The position numbers and the translations under genes are program-made. A DNA stretch of 64,000 bases from Bacillus sp. 2205SS5-2 (GTDB lineage Bacteria; Bacillota; Bacilli; Bacillales; Bacillaceae_K): contig NZ_JAYKTS010000004.1 in NCBI RefSeq assembly GCF_037024155.1, forward strand, positions 62,001 to 126,000, given 5' to 3'. Below are positions 57,725-64,000 of the stretch, piece by piece (position 1 is the stretch's first letter; each line of letters begins with the position of its first letter). A model generated the notes under the pieces. The model saw only the letters and a list, made by a program, of their open reading frames with translations, did no database searches and was not told the DNA's origin.

Positions 57725-57752
57725 AATATAATGATAGGAGATTTCTCTTCAA
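57725..57752 (-). promoter_or_regulatory. ypdA promoter
   Basis: TTGAAG, a 16-bp spacer and TATATT on the minus strand, about 65 bp before ypdA. Confidence 0.5.
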
Positions 57753-57827
57753 GTTTCAATTATGACCTCTATTCACCTAAAAAATTGCCACATCTTTTTT
57801 TCAAGCCTCATTCTATTTTTAGTTATT

Positions 57828-57983
57828 GGTGTTTTGGCGAAACTTATTGCTTTATAACCAGTCTTTAGATTCCGATGTCTATTGGTTTCGGTGCATCCTT
57901 TGATATTTATTTGAATATCTACAAAAGTATATGTTTACCGAAAATATTGAATCTATAGCTACAAAGTATAGGACACAACCTTT
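57828..57983 (+). repeat. Interspersed terminal-inverted-repeat element, copy 9 (strongly diverged)
   Basis: GGTGTTTTGGCGAAACTTATTGCTTTAT on the left and GCTACAAAGTATAGGACACAACCTT on the right keep the element's plan. The GGTGCATCC segment stands for the GGGCATC core. Identity is low, so this is an old copy. Confidence 0.45.
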
Positions 57984-58105
57984 GTTAAATACGTTTGTTT
58001 AGATTAATCTAATCGAATAGTTCCTGTTTGAAACCAGTTTTTTTACAAAATAACACCTAATCATGAGTGTAATATCCAGCTAAATGACTATGTAGAATTA
58101 AATAC

Positions 58106-58144
58106 ATAAAAAAGCCAAGACCTCATTAACCTGATCTTGGCTTT
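58106..58144 (-). terminator. Terminator downstream of gudB
   Basis: AAAGCCAAGA and TCTTGGCTTT pair, followed on the minus strand by TTTATG. It is about 350 bp after the gudB stop, with a GC-rich element and a repeat copy in between. Confidence 0.7.
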
Positions 58145-58162
58145 CAGATTTCATTTTTATTA

Positions 58163-58327
58163 AAGGCTGTTACCGCAAAGTTTATTGTCTACCCTACCAG
58201 ATTATCATCAATGATACAAGTTTGTTCCAGGCATCAATTCGTCTAATTTCGATGGAAATCAACTGAAGCGTGTATGCTTTAATCAAAAATCAGATGAGAT
58301 AGCCACAATATATACGAAACCAGCCTT
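58163..58327 (+). repeat. Interspersed terminal-inverted-repeat element, copy 10
   Basis: 165 bp, from AAGGCTGTTACCGCAAAG to TATATACGAAACCAGCCTT. The centre has AGGCATCAATTCGTC and GATGGAAATCAACTGAAG, close to copy 6. It starts 18 bp after the terminator stem. Confidence 0.8.
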
Positions 58328-58391
58328 ATTGAAAATAGTTGACCAGAAAAGAGGAAAATACATCTTCATTTCGAGCTGCTTCCTCTCTTGT

Positions 58392-58495
58392 TTGTCCAGC
58401 TTCAGTGGCTTGGGACTCGGGCATTTGCCTGCCCGCTGATTCACTTCGTGTTCTGGCAGATGCCTGCCGTCCCTGAACAGCCACTTCCGCTTTTT
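58392..58495. repeat. GC-rich hairpin element next to gudB
   Basis: The outer stem AGTGGCT/AGCCACT extends through GGGAC/GTCCC and encloses two small hairpins (GGGCA-TTTGCC-TGCCC and GGCAG-ATGC-CTGCC). The ends TTGTCCAGCTTCAGTGGC and GCCACTTCCGC match the ends of the 126-bp tandem unit on the opposite strand. It abuts the gudB stop codon. I believe similar GC-rich elements are scattered in many Bacillaceae genomes. Confidence 0.75.
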
Positions 58496-58496
58496 G

Positions 58497-59771
58497 TTAG
58501 ATCCAGCCTCTGAATCTTGAGGCTTCAGCCATCTTTCTTACTCCGACCATGTAGGCTGCTAGTCTCATGTCTACTCGACGGTTTTTAGAAGTGGTGTAGA
58601 CATTCTCAAAACCTTTACAGATGACTTTTTCTAACTTTTCTTCAACTTCTTCTTCCGTCCAATAATAGCCTTGATTATTTTGCACCCACTCAAAGTAGGA
58701 AACTGTTACTCCTCCAGCAGAAGCTAGGACGTCTGGGACGAGCAGGATTCCACGTTCTGAAAGGATTTTTGTACCTTCTAATGTTGTGGGACCATTTGCC
58801 GCTTCGACTACGATGCTTGCTCGAATATTATGAGCATTTTCATCAGTGATTTGATTTTCAATAGCAGCTGGTACCAAAATGTCACAATCTAATTCTAATA
58901 ACTCCTTGTTCGAAATCGTATTATCAAAGAGTTTTGTAACCGTTCCAAAGCTATCACGACGATCTAAGAGATAATCAATATCTAATCCATTTTCATCGTA
59001 AAGTCCACCATAAGCATCTGAAATTCCAATCACTTTTGCACCGGCATCATGCATAAATTTGGCAAGAAAACTTCCTGCATTTCCAAAGCCCTGGACAACG
59101 ACTCTTGCCCCTTCAATTTTAAAGCCTTTTCGCTTTGCGGCTTCGCGAATACAGATAGTAACTCCTTTTGCCGTAGCGGATTCCCGACCATGAGAGCCTC
59201 CTAAGACAAGTGGTTTGCCTGTAATAAATCCAGGTGAGTTAAATTCATCAATTCGGCTATACTCATCCATCATCCACGCCATTATTTGTGAGTTAGTGAA
59301 AACATCAGGTGCAGGAATATCTTTTGTAGGTCCTACAATCTGGCTAATAGAACGAACATATCCCCGACTTAAGCGTTCAAGTTCGCGAAATGACATATCA
59401 CGGGGGTCACAAACAATCCCCCCTTTCCCACCACCATAAGGTAAATCAACAATTCCACATTTTAAACTCATCCATATTGATAATGCTTTAACTTCCGTTT
59501 CTGACACACTTGGATGAAAACGAATACCACCTTTAGTCGGACCAACAGCGTCATTATGTTGTGCACGATATCCTGTAAACACTTTTACGTTTCCATCGTC
59601 CATTCTAACTGGTATCTTGACCGTTAATAAACGTAATGGTTCTTTTAATAATTCATATACTTCGTTTGGATATCCTAATTTCTCTAGAGCGTTATGTATG
59701 ACAGTTTGAGTTGACGTTAGCACATTATTTTTCTCATTTTTGTTTTGATGTGAATCTTTTTCGGATGACAT
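58497..59771 (-). CDS. gudB: NAD-specific glutamate dehydrogenase
   Basis: It degrades glutamate to 2-oxoglutarate and ammonium. The 424 residues show the substrate-binding GPTKGGIRFHP, the catalytic-Lys segment PYGGGKGGIVCDP near residue 120, and the Rossmann QGFGNAGSF near 230. The 9-bp duplication that inactivates gudB in laboratory B. subtilis (VKAVKA) is not present: the sequence reads TEVKALSIW. GGGAGG precedes ATG 59771. It could equally be called rocG; the place next to ypbH favours gudB. Confidence 0.95.
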   Translation of the reverse strand: MSSEKDSHQNKNEKNNVLTSTQTVIHNALEKLGYPNEVYELLKEPLRLLTVKIPVRMDDGNVKVFTGYRAQHNDAVGPTKGGIRFHPSVSETEVKALSIWMSLKCGIVDLPYGGGKGGIVCDPRDMSFRELERLSRGYVRSISQIVGPTKDIPAPDVFTNSQIMAWMMDEYSRIDEFNSPGFITGKPLVLGGSHGRESATAKGVTICIREAAKRKGFKIEGARVVVQGFGNAGSFLAKFMHDAGAKVIGISDAYGGLYDENGLDIDYLLDRRDSFGTVTKLFDNTISNKELLELDCDILVPAAIENQITDENAHNIRASIVVEAANGPTTLEGTKILSERGILLVPDVLASAGGVTVSYFEWVQNNQGYYWTEEEVEEKLEKVICKGFENVYTTSKNRRVDMRLAAYMVGVRKMAEASRFRGWI

Positions 59772-60024
59772 TTAATGTAAACCTCCCAGTATCTTCACTC
59801 CTGGCGTTTCTTCGCCTTTCCTCACATAGTATACACCTTCTCAACTGAACTGCAAAGAGATATAAAATGAGATTATCGCTATTTTTGTAAGCGCTATCTT
59901 TTTATCTATTCATTTCCTATACCCTAATTAAAATTTAAAAACATGTCATTTTATGCAAGCCCCATTGGTAGCCTAAAAATAATTTCGATCACCATGTTAA
60001 AAATTTGTTTTCTCAACATGGTAT

Positions 60025-60050
60025 TGAAAAAGAAGCCCACATAAGGCTCC
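60025..60050 (-). terminator. ypbH terminator
   Basis: On the minus strand GGAGCC and GGGCTTC (one G-T) are followed by CTTTTTC, 6 bp after the ypbH stop. A second hairpin, ACCATGTT/AACATGGT, lies at about 59991-60023. Confidence 0.6.
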
Positions 60051-60056
60051 TTTCGT

Positions 60057-60638
60057 TTAGAACCGTTGAAAATAGGTGCACACTGTTGCAGCAGCGTTCT
60101 CAGATATAATCTTATTTCCATACTCACTTAAATATTCTTTCGTGAGAGTTTCTAACTCACCATACTCTTTTAGAAGAGCTTCTGATCCTTCAAGCGAAAT
60201 GTCCAAAAGAATGATAGCCAAGTAGAACAATCCTTCATGAGAATAAAGCTCACTTTTCATATTTTGAAAAACGTTCAGTCGATGGGCAACATTAACAACT
60301 TCTTCAAAGGAAAGCAATCTAACGATGATTTCAGGATGGTCTTTTCGCGTGGATGAGCCAATCTCTTCTATATTTTCTCTGAAATCAAAATCATCTAGTG
60401 ATTCAACCGTAAAAAGGAGAATGAGTTCATCATTGGTCAGCGAAAGGATTTCAACGGTAACAACTTCTTTCCACTCACCGCCAAATTGTTCTGAAGCAGT
60501 TTCCATTAATTCCTCAAACAATTCATGCCAACCGACTGATTCACTCAAGAGCTCATCTTGCAGCAATCCTTTTTGTTCGAGTTCTTCCATTGAAATGGAA
60601 AAACGAATTTGATTTTGCTTAATACGCTCAAGTTTCAT
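60057..60638 (-). CDS. mecB: MecA paralogue YpbH (ClpC adaptor)
   Basis: A MecA-family adaptor that presents substrates to ClpCP. The 193 residues start MKLERIKQNQIRF (N-terminal substrate domain, about 1-85), followed by an acidic linker and a C-terminal ClpC-binding domain (about 105-193). ATG 60638 follows GGGAGGGTGG. Its place beside gudB identifies it as the YpbH type rather than MecA. Confidence 0.92.
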   Translation of the reverse strand: MKLERIKQNQIRFSISMEELEQKGLLQDELLSESVGWHELFEELMETASEQFGGEWKEVVTVEILSLTNDELILLFTVESLDDFDFRENIEEIGSSTRKDHPEIIVRLLSFEEVVNVAHRLNVFQNMKSELYSHEGLFYLAIILLDISLEGSEALLKEYGELETLTKEYLSEYGNKIISENAAATVCTYFQRF

Positions 60639-60703
60639 TGACCACCCTCCCAAACCATGATGCTTATGTTCATAGTATGTATCGACGGAAAGATGGTGCT
60701 TGC

Positions 60704-61621
60704 TTAGATTTTGGCTTGCACATTAGATGCAATCCATTTTTCCCAATCTGATATAGTTGTCCCTACGATGTTACGGTTAAATTTTTGTTTTTTCGGTGAA
60801 GGCAGTGCATCAATTGCAAAACCGCCAAGTCCTACAACCAGTTCACTTCTCTCCTCTTCCAATCGTTGAATCAATTGAAGGGCATTTACGGCATTATCGA
60901 CCATTGTACAGGATAAGAATAATAGTTTGGGCTCAATTGTGTCCAAGACGACATCCAAATCTTCTTCTTTAATACTTGCCCCTAAATATATCACATCAAA
61001 TCCTTTTCTTCTCATGAAAAGGGTAAAGATTAACAAACCTAATTCATGCCATTCTCCAGGTGCGCACACGGCTACAACTTTTGGCAAAATCCCATTATGA
61101 GGGAATGAATGCATCACGCTACCAATTCTAGAGCGAAGTATGGAAGTCGCAAAATGCTCGTGGGCGGTTGTAATCTTCCCATTTTCCCACAAATCTCCTA
61201 TTTTCACTAAAAGAGACCCTAAAATATCTATCATGACTTTATCAATGGTATAAAGAGCAAAGGCACGATTAATGATTTCATGCGCTCGGCCTTCGTCAAA
61301 CCCCATTAGTGCGTTCAATAATTCTTTTGATATTCCACTTGGATTATGGGTATTGGTTTGTTGAAATTCTTCTTCCATAACAATCTCATGCTTATCTAGT
61401 AAAGCGACTGCCTGGCTGATGGTGAATCCCTGATTAACCTTTTCAATTAACCACTTTAATATATTGAGATGTTTTTCTGTGTATAAACGGTGCCCTGAAT
61501 CGTTTCGGACTGGCTCTAAAATATTATACCTACGTTCCCAGGCGCGAAGAGTCCCAGGCTGAACACCTAATATATTAGAAATGGCTTTAATATTATATTT
61601 CCCTTCTGTCTCACTCATCAT
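60704..61621 (-). CDS. MerR regulator with cobalamin-binding domain (CarH/LitR type)
   Basis: The 305 residues have a MerR winged helix (about 9-75, GTLRAWERRYNILEP), a helical B12-binding-2 domain (about 98-175) and a Rossmann-like B12-binding domain (about 180-300). W145-x9-E155-H156, the signature of adenosylcobalamin photoreceptors, is present. The lower-ligand motif reads E190-W-H192-x-x-G195, as in CarH rather than DxHxxG. By family knowledge it should bind DNA in the dark with adenosylcobalamin and let go in light. No carotenoid gene is near. The two starting ATGs leave one codon of doubt. Confidence 0.85.
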   Translation of the reverse strand: MMSETEGKYNIKAISNILGVQPGTLRAWERRYNILEPVRNDSGHRLYTEKHLNILKWLIEKVNQGFTISQAVALLDKHEIVMEEEFQQTNTHNPSGISKELLNALMGFDEGRAHEIINRAFALYTIDKVMIDILGSLLVKIGDLWENGKITTAHEHFATSILRSRIGSVMHSFPHNGILPKVVAVCAPGEWHELGLLIFTLFMRRKGFDVIYLGASIKEEDLDVVLDTIEPKLLFLSCTMVDNAVNALQLIQRLEEERSELVVGLGGFAIDALPSPKKQKFNRNIVGTTISDWEKWIASNVQAKI

Positions 61622-61717
61622 AAGCCCTCCAATATCTACCTTAAACTACAAAAATTATACTGGATAGACTGAGTTGTGTAAAATTTGTACATGCTTTGAA
61701 TGAACATTGTACACTAT

Positions 61718-62485
61718 TTAATTGCCCTTAAGAGAGATAATATGTGTTTCTGATTTAGCTCCTAATCGAAGGGGGAGATGGCGAGTGCCATATCCATTGC
61801 TTACTAATAAGGTTGTTTGTTTTAACCGATGAACTCGTCCAACTTTATAAAGTCCCCACGAAAAAACCCGAATTTGTCCACCGTGTGTATGTCCGCTAAG
61901 AATTAAATCGATCCCCTGATTCTTATGAATATTTTCCACGATATCTGGATTATGACTAATCAGTACGTTACACTCATGAGGGTGAATTTTCTGGAGAGCT
62001 TTTTCTAAATCCAGTTGCCCCATCTGGAGATCATCTACTCCGATAAAGTTTATGTACCCATTCTTCAAAGGAACTCTTAAGGATTGATTCTTCAAAATAA
62101 AAACATCTTCTTGTCTCAATAATTTCTCAACTTCTTGATTATTTGCTTTATAGTCATTGTTCCCCCAAACAAAAAGCAGAGGACCTATTGTTTTCAAAGT
62201 TCGAATATTTTCAGCCACTCTTGTTAGAGGAACACCGCTTTCGGTAATGTCTCCACCTAGAACAATCCAATCAACCTTAGAATTTAAGTTTTTTATCAAC
62301 TCCCTGGGAATTTTCCTGCGATGAATATCTGATATAAAAAAGAGCCGAAAGGAAGAGTTCCCTTCCGGAAATGATGGAAGCAAAAACTCTTGATGAAGAA
62401 TATTATTTTTATGCGCCTGTGAAAACATATACAATAAAAGCGCGACAATGCTTGCTAAGAAGAGAAGAACAAAAAGTATGCACAA
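61718..62485 (-). CDS. ypbG: Membrane-anchored metallophosphoesterase YpbG
   Basis: A calcineurin-like phosphoesterase with one N-terminal membrane helix (about residues 2-20). The metal motifs are in order: SDIH near 52, GGDITE near 76, GNNDY (the usual GNHD with Asn for His) near 107, ISHNPD near 175, and GHTHGGQ near 196. The His-to-Asn change may affect rate but occurs in family members. The 255 residues match YpbG. The substrate is unknown. It lies 7 bp after the next gene upstream. Confidence 0.88.
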   Translation of the reverse strand: MCILFVLLFLASIVALLLYMFSQAHKNNILHQEFLLPSFPEGNSSFRLFFISDIHRRKIPRELIKNLNSKVDWIVLGGDITESGVPLTRVAENIRTLKTIGPLLFVWGNNDYKANNQEVEKLLRQEDVFILKNQSLRVPLKNGYINFIGVDDLQMGQLDLEKALQKIHPHECNVLISHNPDIVENIHKNQGIDLILSGHTHGGQIRVFSWGLYKVGRVHRLKQTTLLVSNGYGTRHLPLRLGAKSETHIISLKGN

Positions 62486-62492
62486 AACCCCC

Positions 62493-62864
62493 TTATATTA
62501 TCTTTCGAGATGCTGTAATGCTAAACAACATGGAAGATAGAATTAAAAACAAGGTAAAAATAAAGGAAAGCTGACAAAGAGCCACGATAACAGTGATATA
62601 ACCACCTAATGATAGATATAAACTTAGTTTTCTAAATTTCTTATCCTTCCAAAAGGAGATGATCCAGTTTTGAAGCAGGTCGGTATAAAAAAAGAAGCTT
62701 CCCATGAAAGCCAAAGAGGCGGCAAAAAACAGCACCGGATTTAAGACTAAGTTGGTGATCGTTGCTACCGGGTCCTTTTCGAATAAATCACCTACCCATT
62801 TTATGTATAAATATGCTAAGAAAGTCGCAATCGCAAGCTTAATAATCTGACTAAACAAAAACAT
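62493..62864 (-). CDS. Small membrane protein of unknown function
   Basis: 123 residues with three or four membrane helices (about 5-25, 40-62 and 78-116) and a basic loop KDKKFRK. It occupies the place of ypbF in B. subtilis, but I cannot see convincing similarity to YpbF. GGGAGGGG immediately precedes its ATG, and both lie inside a long hairpin that also looks like the terminator of the upstream gene. Seven bases separate it from ypbG. Confidence 0.7.
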   Translation of the reverse strand: MFLFSQIIKLAIATFLAYLYIKWVGDLFEKDPVATITNLVLNPVLFFAASLAFMGSFFFYTDLLQNWIISFWKDKKFRKLSLYLSLGGYITVIVALCQLSFIFTLFLILSSMLFSITASRKII

Positions 62865-62899
62865 CCCCTCCCATACACTGTATGAGAAGGAGATGTTTT
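62858..62899 (-). promoter_or_regulatory. Hairpin covering the ribosome binding site and start codon of 62864
   Basis: On the minus strand AAAACATCTCCTTCTCATAC pairs with GTATGGGAGGGGATGTTTT, with one bulged C and an AGT loop. The 3' arm holds GGGAGGGG and the ATG. TTTTTG follows the stem, so it also has the form of a terminator for the CBS-domain gene. Confidence 0.7.
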
Positions 62900-62913
62900 A
62901 CATACATAAAGCT

Positions 62914-63558
62914 TTATTCGTCTTCGTTAATATGAAGAATTCGAAATCCAGAGCGTTCTAGTTTTTGTGTGAATTTTTCAATATTATCCTTCTTCTCGAT
63001 TTTCAATACGATTCTTCGAAGAAGTTTATCACTATCATCAAACGTTACTAACGAAATTACAGATTCATGGAATTGCTTGATTATTTCGGATAGTCTTGCG
63101 ATTCGTCCTTCTGTTTCTACTGAAGTAAAGGTAATGCGAACTCCATTTTGTTGCATTCCAAAGGCACTTTGGAATTGATTCATCACATCAAAACGGGTTA
63201 CCAAACCTAAGAAATGTCTCTCTTCATCCACAACGGCGATAATTGGCAACTCTTTTAATTCGACAAGTGTTCTTTCAAAAATCTCGTCGTGTTCAATGAA
63301 CTTCTCTTGAAGAGTTGCGATATCTTCCACCTTCGTTTGTAAAAGGTAGTCCTCTTTGGCTTGACCAGAATCAAAATAATTTTGATACACATTATACCGC
63401 GTCAAGATGCCGAGGTAATATTCTCCATCTAGCACAGGAATACCATCTAAACTATTTGTTTCAAGGACTGCTAAGGCACTTTGGACACTTTCTCCTTTAT
63501 TAATATTAAAGCATTTGTTTTTTGGAATCATTACACTTTTAACATACATATTATCCAC
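62914..63558 (-). CDS. CBS-pair protein with C-terminal ACT-like domain (AcuB-like)
   Basis: The 214 residues hold two CBS motifs (about 5-60 and 75-135: SLDGIPVLDGEYYLGILTR and ELPIIAVVDEERHFLGLVTR) and a C-terminal ACT-like domain (about 140-210). The length and order equal those of Bacillus AcuB, but sequence similarity is low, so it is a separate subfamily. CBS pairs usually bind adenine nucleotides; the ligand here is unknown. It is the first gene of its transcript and divergent from cotJ. Confidence 0.75.
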   Translation of the reverse strand: MDNMYVKSVMIPKNKCFNINKGESVQSALAVLETNSLDGIPVLDGEYYLGILTRYNVYQNYFDSGQAKEDYLLQTKVEDIATLQEKFIEHDEIFERTLVELKELPIIAVVDEERHFLGLVTRFDVMNQFQSAFGMQQNGVRITFTSVETEGRIARLSEIIKQFHESVISLVTFDDSDKLLRRIVLKIEKKDNIEKFTQKLERSGFRILHINEDE

Positions 63559-63625
63559 CTCACTCGAATTTAACGCTATACCACTATATTTCTACAAAAA
63601 AGGTCAAATTCCTTCTTTTCCTCGT

Positions 63626-63654
63626 AGCATGAGAAATTATTTTTCCCATACAAT
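63626..63654 (+). promoter_or_regulatory. cotJ sigma-E promoter
   Basis: CATACAAT at 63647-63654 equals the sigma-E -10 consensus. AGCATGA about 14 bp upstream is an acceptable -35. The cotJ operon is a sigma-E target in B. subtilis. Confidence 0.65.
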
Positions 63655-63684
63655 GTATAGAATGCTATAGACAGGAGGTCTAGA

Positions 63685-63906
63685 ATGGAATCTTTTTATA
63701 AAAGTTATCAACCTTATTGTAGCCCATTTGATCCTTGTACGCCAATTTCGGTAAAAACCTATTCTACCCCACCCAATCTATATTTAGGCTTTCAGCCCCC
63801 TAATCTCCCTCAGTATACACCTAAGGAAGCGCTGAAGACGGGAACACTTTGGAAAGTTTTTTATGATCCTTATTATAGTCCGTTCGAAAAAGGAGGGGCG
63901 ACATAA
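63685..63906 (+). CDS. cotJA: Spore coat protein CotJA
   Basis: The 73-residue protein has the CotJA pattern: SPFDPCTPISVKTYSTPPNLYLGFQPP in the middle and a TLWKVFYDPYYSPFE end. CotJA and CotJC enter the spore coat, with CotJC a manganese-catalase-like protein. AGGAGGT lies seven bases before ATG 63685. The stop overlaps the cotJB start (TAATG). Confidence 0.95.
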   Translation: MESFYKSYQPYCSPFDPCTPISVKTYSTPPNLYLGFQPPNLPQYTPKEALKTGTLWKVFYDPYYSPFEKGGAT

Positions 63907-64000
63907 TGAACTCAGTCACTCCTGAATACTACGAATCCTTGCAGCAACTCCAAGAAATCGATTTCGTTATATTAGAGCTTACCCTATATTTAGATACGCA
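63906..64000 (+). CDS. cotJB: Spore coat protein CotJB, N-terminal part (cut by window edge)
   Basis: The first 31 codons are in the window, starting MNSVTPEYYESLQQLQEIDF and reaching LELTLYLDT, the conserved CotJB segment. It is translationally coupled to cotJA through a one-base overlap. cotJC would be expected beyond the window edge. Confidence 0.9.
   Translation, partial: MNSVTPEYYESLQQLQEIDFVILELTLYLDT

Noticed and set aside
60704-61621. Methionine-synthase-like or mutase-like cobalamin protein.
   Set aside because: The N-terminal MerR helix-turn-helix and the W-x9-EH signature show that it is a regulator, not an enzyme.

Overview
The window comes from an endospore-forming, low-GC Bacillota of the family Bacillaceae (Bacillus in the broad sense). 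The evidence is the spore genes (spoIVA, sleB-ypeB, prsW, ypjB, seaA-type YIEGIA module, cotJA-cotJB), bacillithiol synthesis, menaquinol:cytochrome c reductase (qcrABC), TRAP (mtrB), and a gene order that follows the dnaD-to-gudB segment of Bacillus subtilis almost gene for gene. Almost every gene is on the minus strand, so transcription runs from high to low coordinates. The plus-strand exceptions are ypjC, ypzI, ansA and the cotJ operon.

Layout by coordinate: the start of nth, then dnaD, asnS, tseB (ypmB), ypmA, an exported metallo-beta-lactamase-like protein and dinG (1-7051). A block of repeats follows (7193-7732). Next come panBCD with a structured leader, birA, cca, bshA, bshB1, mgsA, dapB and ypjD (7733-15608), then ypjC, a YugP-like protease, ypjB, ypjA, qcrCBA and ypiFBA (15766-23859). 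After these lie an unrecognised gene and the aromatic supraoperon aroA-tyrA-hisC-aroH-aroB-aroC (23885-31331), in which the trp genes are missing. The region 31469-37524 holds cheR, ndk, hepT-menG-hepS, mtrB-folE and hbs. The region 38258-45817 holds spoIVA, yphF, yphE, gpsA, der, the seaA module, yphA and ypzI. The region 46622-57659 holds fni, ypfD, plsC, cmk, ypfB, motI, ypeB, sleB, prsW, ansA and ypdA. The right end (58497-64000) holds gudB, ypbH, a MerR/cobalamin regulator, ypbG, a membrane protein, a CBS-domain protein and cotJA-cotJB.

Genes that work together: panB, panC and panD make pantothenate; bshA and bshB1 make bacillithiol and ypdA reduces its disulfide; the aro/tyrA/hisC genes take chorismate to tyrosine, phenylalanine and histidine precursors; hepT, hepS, menG and fni serve isoprenoid and menaquinone synthesis, and menaquinol feeds qcrABC; prsW, sleB and ypeB act in envelope stress or germination.

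The most notable non-coding signals are these. (1) A leader upstream of panB has mutually exclusive terminator and antiterminator pairings. (2) A family of about ten 110-180 bp elements with long imperfect terminal inverted repeats sits, in most cases, 8-18 bp from an intrinsic terminator. (3) A GC-rich tandem array of six 126-bp units lies upstream of cmk, and its unit shares end sequences with a single GC-rich hairpin element next to gudB. (4) A MerR regulator carries the W-x9-EH and ExHxxG signatures of CarH/LitR-type adenosylcobalamin photoreceptors. I saw no phage, CRISPR array, rRNA or tRNA, and no defence island.
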